From NCBI RefSeq assembly GCF_003762905.1, contig NZ_RJKS01000001.1, positions 62,001 through 126,000 of the forward strand: a stretch of DNA of 64,000 bases. The letters are read 5' to 3'. The position numbers and the translations under genes are program-made. This document shows, piece by piece, positions 47,994-57,916 of the stretch (the stretch's first letter is position 1; each line of letters starts with the position of its first letter). The notes under the pieces were generated by a model. That model was not told the DNA's origin. It ran no database searches and saw nothing but the letters and a program-made list of their open reading frames with translations. The stretch is from Curtobacterium sp. ZW137 (GTDB lineage Bacteria > Actinomycetota > Actinomycetes > Actinomycetales > Microbacteriaceae).

Positions 47994-50900
47994 TCACCGG
48001 CGACGGCGTGCGGCACGCCGCAGGACGAGTCCCGCGCCGAGTGCGAGCGCTGCGACGACGAGCATCGACATCGCGCCGGCACCGTCCATCCCCGTGAACG
48101 CCAGGTTCCCCGAGCCGGTCACGGTCCCCGACGAGCCACCCCCGCCGGTGCCCGTCCCGCCCGACGACGGCGTCGGCGCCGGGGCCGGCGGCGTCGGCGG
48201 CGTGGGTGGCGTCGGCGTGAAGTCGTAGGTGTTCGTGATCGTCACCACCTGCAGATCCGGAACGGCCTCGTCCGGCGTCGACCGGACCAGGATCCGCACC
48301 GTGCCCGGCGTGACCGTGCGGGAGTCCTCGCCGGACGCCCCTGCTGCGCCGTGTTCGGTGACGACGCAGTCGGCGCCCACCGGGATGCCGTCGACCCGTG
48401 CCTCCAACCCGTTCGCCGCCGTGAGCTCCAGCTGTGCCGCGTCGCCCAGGTCGAGCTCGACGCCGGCCACGGAACACCGGACGTCCGCCGTGAACCGGGT
48501 CGGCGCACGATCGGCGCCGGCGCCGGTCACGTGCTTCCGGACGAGGATCGCGCCGGCCGTCGGTGCGACTCCCACCTTCACGGGCGCCTGCGAGATCGGC
48601 AGTCCGCCGTCGGCGAGCGTGGCGGTGGTGCCGACCTGGTCGTACGCGATCGCGTCCGCGAGCGGGACGGTCGCCGGCACACCGTCGGGGTCGGCGGCGG
48701 ACGCGGGTTCGTCGACGGTGCGGTAGTCGGCGGACACCGAGCCACCGGGGACGACCCCGCCGGCTGCGGCGGCGTCGACGAGGATGCGGATGCCGGTGAC
48801 CGCGTGCCAGTCGCCGGAGTAGTCGGCGCTGTCGGTCCAGGTGTTCGCGGCACAGGTCGGATCCGACGTCCACGTGGTCCCACCGGCACTCGAGCAGACC
48901 GTCGGGTCGGTGGTGACCTGCCAGCTCGTGGTCGATCCGGCCGGCGCCGTGATCTCGACCCCGAAGGTGCCGTCGAAGACCGGCCGGTAGGTGCTGCCGC
49001 GCGCCGAGCCGGTCGCGAGCAGGACGTCGCCGGGCTGCGGGAGCGGATCCACGAAGGTCACGGTGGTCTGGTCCACCGTGCCGGTGTTCGTCGCGGCGAG
49101 ACGCCACTGGTCGGTCCCACCGACCCGGGTCTCGGCGACGCAGGGCGGCAGGAAGTAGCCGTCAGCGTCCGGTGTGCAGGAGCGGGTGGGGTCCGATGGG
49201 TCCGATGCGCCCGACACCAGCGGATCGACGACGTCCCCGCGGACGGCCTTGCTGGTGCGGAGGGCGGGCCCGGGCGTCGGTTGGACGTAGTTCGTCGTGC
49301 CGCACTGGTCGGCGGGCAGGTCGGGAACGATGCCCTGGCCGTTGCCGGAGTCGTTCGTGCAGCCGTCGAGCGCCGCGCCGGTCCGTGCGACGACGGTGTT
49401 CGTCGTGCGCTCGCCCTCGTGGAGTCCGGGCTGCAGGACGAGCGGGATGGTGATCGTGAAGGTCTCGTCCGGTGCCATCCGGTCGCCGTCGGTCGGCCAG
49501 GTGAACACGATGGCCCCGTCGTCGGCCCGGGCGGTGGTGACGGTGGTGGCGAGGGTCCCGCCGGCACTGGTGCTGAACGTCGGGTCGGTGCCGTCCCAGC
49601 TCAGGGCGTCCGGCAGTTCGTCGCGGACCGAGGGCAGGGTGATGATGCCGGTCCCCGTGTTGTGCATCGTGATGGTCCACGGGACGGGGGAGCCGACCGC
49701 CACGGTGTGCTGGTCGTTCGCCGGGGCCTTGACGATGTCCAGGGTCCGGGTCCCCGGGTCGAGCGTCAGCTCGTCCGTGCCGGTCGCCGTCGCGTCCGGG
49801 AACAGGGTGTCGTCGGTGCGGTGCGCGGTGACCGTGGTCGTGTCGTCGATCGTCCCGGGGAACGGGACGGGGTCGCCGTCGCGGGCGGTGTCGAGCACGC
49901 GGACGTGGAGCACCGCGGTGGCGGTCCAGGGTGTCGGCGGGCGGGCGTGGGAGAGGACGTCGCCGTCGGCACGGTCGAACACGAACCGGATGCCGGTGAT
50001 CGCCGCGAGGTCGGACGTCGGCAGGGTCGCCGTCGCCGAGGCCGTGCCGAGCTGCCATGTGGACCCGCCGTCGGAGCGGACGTCGACCCGGACGCGGTCG
50101 GCGCCGGCGGGGAACGTGACGTCGTCGGGGGAGAAGGACACGAGGCGCGCGTCGTTCCAGAAGCCGGTGTCCGTGTCCTCGACCGTGACGGTGTCCGGCG
50201 CGACGGTCGCGTCGGGGCCCTGCGCACCGGTGAGCGTCACGTCGACCGTGTCCGCCCGGTCGGCTTCGAGGAGGGTGTCCGGGTCGAACGTCTTCGTGGC
50301 GGTGGCGTCGAGGACCCCGCGGACGAGGACGACGTCGGCAGCCGCCGAGTCGGTGGGGGTGCTCGTCTGTCCGGACGGAGCCAGGACCGGGTCGTAGGAC
50401 TGCGCGAAGGCCCGGTTCGTGACGGTCGTCACCGTGACGGGGACGGCGGGGAAGCTCCGGAGGGTGGCGCGGAGCTGCGTGTGCATCGTCATGGTCAGCG
50501 CGTCGCCGGACGAGATCGTCCCGCCGGTTTCCGCGGGGTCCGTGCCCTGGTAGACGACGCTGACACCGACGACGTCGGCGAGCTGGGCGGCGGTGGCGGC
50601 CCTGGCACCCGAGATCGACGTGGTGCTGGTCGAGGTCGTCCCGTCGTCGGCGCGGTGCAACAGCGTCACCGTCGACGCGTCGGCATCGACCTCGCTCGCG
50701 TCGAAGGCGAAGTCGAGACCGGTCAGCGTGAACCGCTCGAACGGGTTGCTGGTGGTGTACCCGGCATCGGCGAACGGGTCCGCCGCCCAGGCATCCGGGT
50801 CGCTCGTGCAGTCGGAGAGGGACGCCGGCGTGCAGGGCATCGGGTCGGTCACGCGGACGTACGAGGCGCGGGACGCGGAGCCGTTCCTGGCGGTGACCGT

Positions 50901-53900
50901 GACGTCGTCCGTCGGGTAGTCGCCCGGGTCGACGTCACCGCGGGCCGGGACGGTGACGGTGTCGTGTTCGGAGGCCTTGGTCACGCCGACGAGCGGCGGA
51001 CGGTCGAGGATCACGAGGTCGTCGGATGCGGACGCGGTCTCCACGCCGTCGTCCGTCGTCGCGCTGACCTGCACGGTGTTCCGGATCGACCCCGCGGTGC
51101 TGAGGTCGTACTCGGTGGTGCCGTTCACCCAGCGGTCGCCGGCGTCCCCCGGCACCCGGAGGACGTTCCGCAGCTGCCAGGTGAGGTCGAACGGTCGCGG
51201 CGTGGTGCTGGTGGCGATCCCGGAGCCCGGGACCGGCCGTGTCGGGTCGGTGCTCGACGCTCGGGCGTCGTCGTTCGGGACGACGGTGATCCGGACGCCG
51301 GTCGTGACGGCGCTCTGGTCGGCGGAGAGCGTGTACCCGACGAAGCCGCTGCCGTCGACCCAGCCCGTGGCCGGTGCCGGGACCGTGGACCAGGTCCCGC
51401 CGCTGAACAGCTCGACGGACGCGACGGTGTCCCAGCGCCAGAGCGGGTCGACGCTCGTCGGCACCGGGGCGATCGCGCGGAGGTCGAACGCCTGGAACAC
51501 GGTGTCGGCGGGGTCGTCCGCGTTGCCGGCCGGATCGGTGACGGTGATCGCCGAGGTGCCGGTCGTCCGGGCTCCCCACTGCAGGACCGTCCCGACCTGG
51601 GCACCGGACTGACTGTCGACGGTGGCACGGTCGGTGCTGAAGTCGGTGTCGGTCCACCGCTTCCCGGCGATGGTGCTGCCGTCGCCGGTGACCGACTCGA
51701 TCGCGGCGTCGGCGTCGGCCTCGGCGGGGTCGCTGACGATGGTGGTGCCGCCGTCGACACTGCCCTCGCCCTGCGCGGTGGCGTGGTTCGTGTAGGTGGT
51801 GGGGCCGGCGTCGGGGGTGCTCGTCGGGTCGCCGCCCCAGCGCTGGTCCGCCCGTGCCTGTGCGACGACGTTGGGTTGCACGGTGGTGCCCTGCGGGAAG
51901 CCGTCCGGGTCGGTGAACTCGAACCGGAGCCCGGTGACCTCGCCCTGCAGGTCCGCGGGGATCGTGCCGGAGAAGCTCGTCGGGCCGGTTGCCGGGAGGC
52001 CGTCGATCGGCAGGGGCTGCCACGTGTCGCCGTCGTCGGTCGTGTACTCGATGGTGAGCGTGGTGCCGGCGGGGACCTGCGTCGGCGCGATCGCGACCGG
52101 GTCGAACGCGTTCCAGAAGGAGCTCTGGTCGTGCGGCGTGGGTGCGACGTCCTCGACGGTGATCGTCGTCGGGGTGACGAACGCGGAGTCCGTGCTGGTG
52201 GTCGCCGGGAGCTGCGCCACGACCGTGCCTCCCGGTGCGATCGGTTCCTGCGGGCTGAGGGCCTTCGTCAGTGCGATCTCGATGTCCGGAGCGAACACGT
52301 CGAGGGGTGCGGACGCGGCGTCGTCCGCGGTCGCGTCGCCGTTGGCCACGACGGCGCGGGCGGCGTTCGTGGTCCGGAGTGTCCCGGCGTCGGCGGCGTC
52401 GGCGGCGGTGTCGATCCCGAACGGTGCCGTCGTGGTCGCGCCGGCGTCGACCGGACCGTCGTACACGAGCTCGAACCCGGTGACGAAGGTCCCCGCCGGC
52501 GCTGCGGGTGCGGGGGTGTCGCCGTCGGCGAACGGATCGGTCCGCGTCGTGCCGTCGCTGAAGTGCCAGACCACGTCGGCACCCGACGCGGTCGCGGGGT
52601 AGGTCAGCGGGCTCGTGAACCCGGCGAACGAGACGTCCTCGGTGAAGTAGTCGAGGTCGCTGATCCGCAGCTGCTCGACGGGGCCGTCCGACGTGTTCGT
52701 CGCGGTGATGATCCCGGCCGCCGATGCGCCGGCGGGGAGACGTGCCGGTGTGATGCTCTTCGTCACGTCCGCCGCCAGGGTCGTCGGGGTGACGGTGTGG
52801 TCGGCGGACGCGCTCTCGGTCGCCGGGTCCTGCCCGGGCACGGCGACGGTGGCGTCGGCGGTGTTGGTGAGCGTCCACCCCGCGCCGAGCGGGGTATCGG
52901 TGCCGCGTTCGGTCTCGCGCTGGGCGACGTCGACGTGCACCGCCGCGGCCGGGGCTCCCGGCGTGAGCACGGCGCCGCCGTCGCCGGTGAAGGTGTACCG
53001 GACCCCGGCGACGTCGCCGGGGTCGACCCCGGCAGGGAACGCCGCCGAGCCCGCCGGTCCTGGCGTCCCGGTCACCCAGTGGTACGTGCCGGTCGCGGGG
53101 TCGAGGACGTACGCGTCGACCTGCACCGCGGTGGCGCCCGCCGGCAGGGTGACGGTACCGGGTCCGGCGACGTCGACGTACCGGAACGGGTTCGTGGCGG
53201 CGAGTGCCGTCGCGCCGTCCGCGGCGTCCGCCGGGTCCTGGACGACGATGGAGCTCGCCGGCGTGTTCGAGGTGTTCGTCGCGGAGAGGTCGACGGTGGA
53301 CGTGACCCCGGGTGAGTACCGCTCGCTCGTGGGTGTCCAGCCCTTCGTCGTGTCGACGTCGACGGTGGTCGGTACGTCCACGGTGATCGTCGCGCCGCTC
53401 GACGTCGTCGCCGCGTTGTCGGCGGTGCCCGTGCCGGTGTTCGTGATCGGGGTGCCGTTGTACGCCCAGGTCGGGGGGAGGTCGTCGGGGACGCGGAGCG
53501 TCGCCGTGAGCGTGTAGGCCTGGCCGGCGGCGAGCCCCTGGGACCCGTCCGCGAGCGGCTGCACGAACTGGAGCGTGCCGACGCAGGGCGGATCGGCGGT
53601 GACGACGGTGGGCGGTGTGCCGCCACAGCCGGTGTGCGAGACGACCCAGTCCGGAGCGGCCGGCGGTGCCGGGTTCGGCGGGCTCGCGCTGAGGTCCACG
53701 ATCGGGAACCCGGCGAGCTGTACCGGGATCGTGTCGTCGATCCGTGCGTTGACGCAGTCCGCGTCGTCGCAGCCGAGGCGGATGGTGAACGTGAACTCGT
53801 CACCGGGACCGACGGTCGCGCTCTTCCCGCCGTCGACCAGCTTGTTCACCTCGAGCGCTGCCGGATCGGCGGCCATCGCGGGGACCGCCGTCGTGGCGAC

Positions 53901-53969
53901 GGCGCCGAGGGCGAGGAGCGCGACCGTGACGGCCGCGATCGTCGAGCGCAGCGAGTGGTTCCGGCCCAT
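47994..53969 (-). CDS. giant LAFTG-anchored surface protein (1991 aa)
   Basis: A signal peptide (STIAAVTVALLALGAVATTAVPAMA, cleavage near 33), then a long series of beta-rich domains with DUF11/isopeptide-like phrases (VTKSITP..., VKVEDT, TVVEDVAP) and an N- and D-rich composition; a DUF5979-like segment lies near the end (VRKHVTGAGADRAPTRFTADVRC). The C-terminus has a Gly/Ser/Thr linker, LAFTG at 1956-1960, a hydrophobic helix and RRAARRRR, a sortase signal of the LAXTG type. Probably an adhesin or fibre. The ATG at 53969 has GAGGA upstream. No sortase gene is in the window. Confidence 0.9.
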   Translation of the reverse strand: MGRNHSLRSTIAAVTVALLALGAVATTAVPAMAADPAALEVNKLVDGGKSATVGPGDEFTFTIRLGCDDADCVNARIDDTIPVQLAGFPIVDLSASPPNPAPPAAPDWVVSHTGCGGTPPTVVTADPPCVGTLQFVQPLADGSQGLAAGQAYTLTATLRVPDDLPPTWAYNGTPITNTGTGTADNAATTSSGATITVDVPTTVDVDTTKGWTPTSERYSPGVTSTVDLSATNTSNTPASSIVVQDPADAADGATALAATNPFRYVDVAGPGTVTLPAGATAVQVDAYVLDPATGTYHWVTGTPGPAGSAAFPAGVDPGDVAGVRYTFTGDGGAVLTPGAPAAAVHVDVAQRETERGTDTPLGAGWTLTNTADATVAVPGQDPATESASADHTVTPTTLAADVTKSITPARLPAGASAAGIITATNTSDGPVEQLRISDLDYFTEDVSFAGFTSPLTYPATASGADVVWHFSDGTTRTDPFADGDTPAPAAPAGTFVTGFELVYDGPVDAGATTTAPFGIDTAADAADAGTLRTTNAARAVVANGDATADDAASAPLDVFAPDIEIALTKALSPQEPIAPGGTVVAQLPATTSTDSAFVTPTTITVEDVAPTPHDQSSFWNAFDPVAIAPTQVPAGTTLTIEYTTDDGDTWQPLPIDGLPATGPTSFSGTIPADLQGEVTGLRFEFTDPDGFPQGTTVQPNVVAQARADQRWGGDPTSTPDAGPTTYTNHATAQGEGSVDGGTTIVSDPAEADADAAIESVTGDGSTIAGKRWTDTDFSTDRATVDSQSGAQVGTVLQWGARTTGTSAITVTDPAGNADDPADTVFQAFDLRAIAPVPTSVDPLWRWDTVASVELFSGGTWSTVPAPATGWVDGSGFVGYTLSADQSAVTTGVRITVVPNDDARASSTDPTRPVPGSGIATSTTPRPFDLTWQLRNVLRVPGDAGDRWVNGTTEYDLSTAGSIRNTVQVSATTDDGVETASASDDLVILDRPPLVGVTKASEHDTVTVPARGDVDPGDYPTDDVTVTARNGSASRASYVRVTDPMPCTPASLSDCTSDPDAWAADPFADAGYTTSNPFERFTLTGLDFAFDASEVDADASTVTLLHRADDGTTSTSTTSISGARAATAAQLADVVGVSVVYQGTDPAETGGTISSGDALTMTMHTQLRATLRSFPAVPVTVTTVTNRAFAQSYDPVLAPSGQTSTPTDSAAADVVLVRGVLDATATKTFDPDTLLEADRADTVDVTLTGAQGPDATVAPDTVTVEDTDTGFWNDARLVSFSPDDVTFPAGADRVRVDVRSDGGSTWQLGTASATATLPTSDLAAITGIRFVFDRADGDVLSHARPPTPWTATAVLHVRVLDTARDGDPVPFPGTIDDTTTVTAHRTDDTLFPDATATGTDELTLDPGTRTLDIVKAPANDQHTVAVGSPVPWTITMHNTGTGIITLPSVRDELPDALSWDGTDPTFSTSAGGTLATTVTTARADDGAIVFTWPTDGDRMAPDETFTITIPLVLQPGLHEGERTTNTVVARTGAALDGCTNDSGNGQGIVPDLPADQCGTTNYVQPTPGPALRTSKAVRGDVVDPLVSGASDPSDPTRSCTPDADGYFLPPCVAETRVGGTDQWRLAATNTGTVDQTTVTFVDPLPQPGDVLLATGSARGSTYRPVFDGTFGVEITAPAGSTTSWQVTTDPTVCSSAGGTTWTSDPTCAANTWTDSADYSGDWHAVTGIRILVDAAAAGGVVPGGSVSADYRTVDEPASAADPDGVPATVPLADAIAYDQVGTTATLADGGLPISQAPVKVGVAPTAGAILVRKHVTGAGADRAPTRFTADVRCSVAGVELDLGDAAQLELTAANGLEARVDGIPVGADCVVTEHGAAGASGEDSRTVTPGTVRILVRSTPDEAVPDLQVVTITNTYDFTPTPPTPPTPPAPAPTPSSGGTGTGGGGSSGTVTGSGNLAFTGMDGAGAMSMLVVAALALGAGLVLRRAARRRR

Positions 53970-54170
53970 GGGTCCTCGTTCCTTGCGTGGTGCGACCTCC
54001 GTGGTGCCGATCATCGTGCTGCGGTTCGGGCCGGGAGCCGCCACCCCGAACGGGTGAGGAACGGGATCTCACCCGCACTGGGTGGCCCGTGTCGAGCGCC
54101 GGACGAGCAGGCTCCCCAGGACCGCGAGCTGGCGCCGACGCCGTGCTCGCCACGAACCGAGGAGGGCGCG

Positions 54171-55709
54171 ATGCCGAAGGACAAGCCGAACATCCTGGTG
54201 ATCTGGGGCGATGACATCGGGATCACGAACCTGAGCGCGTACAGCGACGGGCTGATGGGGTACCGCACGCCGAACATCGACCGGATCGCGGACGAGGGGA
54301 TGCGCTTCACCGACTCGTACGGGGAGCAGAGCTGCACGGCTGGCCGCTCGTCGTTCATCACCGGGCAGAGCGTCTTCCGGACCGGGCTGAGCAAGGTCGG
54401 CATGCCCGGCGCCGACCTCGGGCTCCGCTTCGAGGACCCGACGATCGCCGAGGTCCTGAAGCCCCACGGGTACGCGACCGGCCAGTTCGGCAAGAACCAC
54501 CTCGGCGACAAGAACGACTTCCTGCCGACGGCGCACGGGTTCGACGAGTTCTACGGGAACCTCTACCACCTGAACGCGGAGGAGGAGCCGGAGTCCGCGA
54601 ACTGGCCGTCGGTCGAGGAGTTCCCGGCGTTCAACGACCGCGCCCGTCCCCGCGGGGTGATCCACTCGTGGGCCACCGACGAGGACGACGACACCGTCGA
54701 CGGCCGCTACGGCCGCCGGGGCAAGCAGCGCGTCGAGGACACGGGCCCGCTGACCAAGAAGCGGATGGAGCGGATCGACGAGGAGTTCGCGGACGCCGCG
54801 ATGGACTTCATCGGGCGTCAGGCCGAGTCCGAGACGCCGTTCTTCGTCTGGATGAACACCACCCACATGCACTTCCGGACCCACCCGAAGCCGGAGAGCA
54901 TCGGGCAGGCAGGCCGCTGGCAGTCGACCTACCACGACACGATGATCGACCACGACCGGGTGGTCGGGTCGCTCCTCGACCAGCTCGACGAGCTCGGGAT
55001 CGCGGACGACACGATCGTGATCTACTCCACGGACAACGGGCCGCACATGAACACCTGGCCGGACGCCGGCATGACCCCGTTCCGCAGCGAGAAGAACACG
55101 AACTGGGAGGGCGCCTTCCGCGTCCCGCAGATGATCCGCTGGCCCGGGCACATCGAGGCCGGGTCGATCTCGAACGCGATCATCCAGCACCACGACTGGT
55201 TCCCGACGTTCCTCGCCGCGGTCGGGGACACCACGACGGTCGACGAGCTCAAGGCCGGCAAGACCATCGGCGACCGCACCTACAAGGTGCACATCGACGG
55301 GTACGACTTCCTGCCGTACCTCACCGGTGCTGCGGAGAAGGGGCCGCGGCCGGGACTGGTGTACTTCTCCGACGACGGCGACGTCCTCGCGCTCCGGTTC
55401 GACAACTGGAAGGCCGTCTTCATGGAGCAGCGGGTCGCCGGCACCCTGCAGGTCTGGTTCGACCCGTTCGTCACGCTCCGCGTCCCGAAGCTCTACAACC
55501 TGCGGACGGACCCGTTCGAACGCGCGGACGTCACCTCGAACACGTACTTCGACTGGTTGTTCGAGAACGACTACCTGCTCCTCGCGGCGACGGCGCTGGT
55601 GACGGAGTTCCTCGACACGTTCGAGGAGTTCCCGCCCCGGCAGCGCGCGGCGACGTTCAGCATCGACCAGGCGGTCGACAAGCTGCAGTCGTTCCTGGCG
55701 GGCGACTGA
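54171..55709 (+). CDS. sulfatase (arylsulfatase type)
   Basis: A 512-residue alkaline-phosphatase-superfamily hydrolase. Metal ligands D14 and D15 (WGDDIG) and the sulfatase core CTAGR (C55 to R59), in which Cys is oxidised to formylglycine; LGDKNDFLPTAHGFDEFYGN and STDNGPHMNTWPD complete the site. No signal peptide is seen, so it appears cytosolic. GAGGAG precedes the ATG at 54171. Followed after 2 bp by its activating enzyme. The substrate class cannot be told. Confidence 0.94.
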   Translation: MPKDKPNILVIWGDDIGITNLSAYSDGLMGYRTPNIDRIADEGMRFTDSYGEQSCTAGRSSFITGQSVFRTGLSKVGMPGADLGLRFEDPTIAEVLKPHGYATGQFGKNHLGDKNDFLPTAHGFDEFYGNLYHLNAEEEPESANWPSVEEFPAFNDRARPRGVIHSWATDEDDDTVDGRYGRRGKQRVEDTGPLTKKRMERIDEEFADAAMDFIGRQAESETPFFVWMNTTHMHFRTHPKPESIGQAGRWQSTYHDTMIDHDRVVGSLLDQLDELGIADDTIVIYSTDNGPHMNTWPDAGMTPFRSEKNTNWEGAFRVPQMIRWPGHIEAGSISNAIIQHHDWFPTFLAAVGDTTTVDELKAGKTIGDRTYKVHIDGYDFLPYLTGAAEKGPRPGLVYFSDDGDVLALRFDNWKAVFMEQRVAGTLQVWFDPFVTLRVPKLYNLRTDPFERADVTSNTYFDWLFENDYLLLAATALVTEFLDTFEEFPPRQRAATFSIDQAVDKLQSFLAGD

Positions 55710-55711
55710 GG

Positions 55712-56617
55712 ATGCCGGCGAAGACCGTGACCCGCCACACCATCGCGATGGTCGGCATCGCCGGCGGGACGTTCACGATGGGCTCCGACGCGCACTACCC
55801 GGAGGAGGCCCCCGCTCGGCGGGTCACGGTCGACACCTTCGCGATCGCCCCGGAGCCCGTGACGAACCGGGAGTTCGCGGCGTTCACCCGGGCGACCGGG
55901 TACCGCACGGTGGCCGAGCGGCCGCTCGATCCCGCACTGTTCCCCGGCGCCCCGCCGGAGAACCTGCACGCCGGCTCCATGGTCTTCACCGGGACGAGCG
56001 GACCGGTGGACCTCCGGCACCTCAGCCAGTGGTGGGCGTGGACCCCCGGCGCGAACTGGCGTCGGCCGTTCGGCCCCGGCTCGACCATCGCGGACCGTGC
56101 CGACCACCCGGTCGTGCACGTGGCGCACGAGGACGCCGCTGCCTACGCCGACTGGGCGGGCGGTCGCCTGCCGACGGAGGCCGAGTGGGAGTACGCAGCG
56201 CGCGGCGGCCTCGACGGGGCCGAGTTCACGTGGGGGAACGACCCCGAGCGGCCGGGTGCGGCGGACCCCCAGGGCGGCCCGCGTGCGAACTACTGGCACG
56301 GTGAGTTCCCCTGGCGCGCAGACCGCGGGTACGGCAGCACGATGCCGGTCGGGTCGTTCCCGCCGAACGGGTACGGCCTGCACGACACCGCGGGCAACGT
56401 GTGGGAGTGGACCAGCGACCCGTACGTCGAGCACGCCACCGCGCACGACTGCTGCGCGCCCGAGACCGACGAGCACGCAGGGGTCGAGCGCCGCGTGGTC
56501 AAGGGCGGCTCGTTCCTCTGCGCCGACAGCTACTGCCGCCGCTACCGACCGGCCGCCAGGCGGGGACAGGAGGTCGACACCGGGATGAGCCACATCGGCT
56601 TCCGCATCGCGGCCTGA
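55712..56617 (+). CDS. formylglycine-generating enzyme (SUMF1 family)
   Basis: A 301-residue FGE that converts the sulfatase Cys to formylglycine using copper and oxygen. Family marks: GGTFTMGSD, PVTNREFAAF, RLPTEAEWEYAARGG, GNVWEWTSDPY and the catalytic cysteines C270 and C275 (SFLCADSYC, the same spacing of five as in human FGE) followed by RYRPAAR. The start lies 2 bp after the sulfatase stop, so the two genes form an operon; this gene is the maturation factor for the upstream enzyme. Confidence 0.95.
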   Translation: MPAKTVTRHTIAMVGIAGGTFTMGSDAHYPEEAPARRVTVDTFAIAPEPVTNREFAAFTRATGYRTVAERPLDPALFPGAPPENLHAGSMVFTGTSGPVDLRHLSQWWAWTPGANWRRPFGPGSTIADRADHPVVHVAHEDAAAYADWAGGRLPTEAEWEYAARGGLDGAEFTWGNDPERPGAADPQGGPRANYWHGEFPWRADRGYGSTMPVGSFPPNGYGLHDTAGNVWEWTSDPYVEHATAHDCCAPETDEHAGVERRVVKGGSFLCADSYCRRYRPAARRGQEVDTGMSHIGFRIAA

Positions 56618-56705
56618 CGAGCGGCCCGACGAGCGGCCCGACGAGCGGCCCGACGAGCGCCTGACGAGCGGCCTGACGAGCGGCCCGACGAGCCGCCCGA
56701 CGAGC
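56611..56705. repeat. 12-bp tandem repeat, eight copies
   Basis: Unit GGCC(C/T)GACGAGC from 56611, with one 11-bp copy at 56659-56669 and minor changes. The first copy includes the FGE stop codon; the array fills the gap before the convergent ligase gene. Confidence 0.95.
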
Positions 56706-56718
56706 CGGCAAGCACGGC

Positions 56719-57762
56719 TCAGTCCAGCACGTCCCGCAGGTCGTACGCCGCCGGGACCTCGAGCTGCTCGAACCCGCACGAGCGCGCGTCGCGGTCCGGC
56801 CGCCACCGCTCGAACTGCACCGTGTGCCGGAACCGCGCGCCCTCCATCTGGTCGTAGCGGACCTCCAGCACCACCGACGGCTGCAGGCGGACGAAGGACG
56901 TGTCGCGACCCGACGAGAACCGCGACCGTTCCCCGTCACCGGTGACGGGCCTCCCGTCCGCATCTCGGAGCACGACGGACTCGAGCTCGTCGACCAACTG
57001 GACCCGGCGCTTGTCCGAGAAGGCGGACACACCGCCCACCTGCCGCAGCTCCCCGTCGTCCCCGTACAGGCCGACGAGCAGCGAGCCGACGCCGGTGCCG
57101 CTCTTGTGGATGCGGTACCCGATCGCGACGACGTCGGCGGTGCGGTGGTGCTTCACCTTGAGCATCGAGCGCTTGCCCGGCTCGTACGGACGGGTCCGCG
57201 GCTTCGCGACCACACCGTCGAGTCCGGCTCCCTCGAACGTCGTCAGCCACTCGCGGGCCAGGTCGACGTCGAGCGTGGTCCGGGTGACGAACAGCGGGTC
57301 TTCGAGGTCCGCCGCCAGTGCCTCCAGCCGTGCGCGCCGCTCGTCGAACGGCAGGTCCGTCAGCCCGGCGCCGTCCGCCGCGAGCAGGTCGAACGCCACG
57401 AACTGCGCCGGCGTCTCCACGCTGAGCTTCGTGATCCGCGACTCCGCGGGGTGGATGCGCTGCGACAGCGCCTCCCAGTCCAGGCGCTCGTTCCCGGGCT
57501 CGCCCGAGCGCAGCACGACCTCGCCGTCGAGGACCACCGGGTGGTCCCGCCCGCCGAACTGCGTGCGGAACGCGGCGACGAGCTCCGGGAAGTACCGGGT
57601 GAGCGGCTTGGCGCCGCGGCTGCCGATCTCGACGTCGTCACCGTCGACGGTCACGATGCCGCGGAACCCGTCCCACTTCGGCTCGTAGCGCAGGCCGCCC
57701 TTCACGCTGTCCGGTTCCGGGACGTCCGGGACGGCCTTGGCGAGCATCGGTGCGATCTCCAT
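56719..57762 (-). CDS. ATP-dependent DNA ligase (LigD-type)
   Basis: A 347-residue ligase with adenylation and OB domains. Motif I is YEPKWDGFRG with K29; EVEIGSRG-like GSRGAKPLTRYFP, DGEVV, GLDGVVAKP (motif IV) and MLKVKHHRTADVV (motif V) follow. It seals nicks; as a stand-alone ligase it probably cooperates with the LigD-type polymerase at 46544. A TAGACA box lies 6 nt before the ATG (57769-57774). Confidence 0.93.
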   Translation of the reverse strand: MEIAPMLAKAVPDVPEPDSVKGGLRYEPKWDGFRGIVTVDGDDVEIGSRGAKPLTRYFPELVAAFRTQFGGRDHPVVLDGEVVLRSGEPGNERLDWEALSQRIHPAESRITKLSVETPAQFVAFDLLAADGAGLTDLPFDERRARLEALAADLEDPLFVTRTTLDVDLAREWLTTFEGAGLDGVVAKPRTRPYEPGKRSMLKVKHHRTADVVAIGYRIHKSGTGVGSLLVGLYGDDGELRQVGGVSAFSDKRRVQLVDELESVVLRDADGRPVTGDGERSRFSSGRDTSFVRLQPSVVLEVRYDQMEGARFRHTVQFERWRPDRDARSCGFEQLEVPAAYDLRDVLD

Positions 57763-57768
57763 GCGTCC

Positions 57769-57774
57769 TGTCTA
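57769..57774 (-). promoter_or_regulatory. -10-like box TAGACA for the ligase gene
   Basis: On the minus strand TAGACA is followed by six bases and the ATG at 57762; same form as before the 16504 gene. Confidence 0.35.
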
Positions 57775-57904
57775 CGCGGTCACGTCCGACAGGTGCTCCG
57801 GTCGACACCGGCCGGGAGGCTCGGGTCGGCTCCGCCCCGCCGGTCGCGTCGGCGGTGCTCCGGTCCGCACCGCCCAGGTGGCCGCCGCCCGGCGGTCGCG
57901 TCGT

Positions 57905-57910
57905 TACAGT
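57905..57910 (+). promoter_or_regulatory. -10 box TACAGT, leaderless promoter
   Basis: TACAGT ends 6 nt before the GTG at 57917. Confidence 0.5.
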
Positions 57911-57916
57911 GGCCGG

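Noticed and set aside
47988-53315. A 1775-codon plus-strand frame antisense to the surface protein
   Set aside because: Low-complexity Arg/Gly/Val composition and no start signal; the minus strand has a signal peptide and sortase motif.
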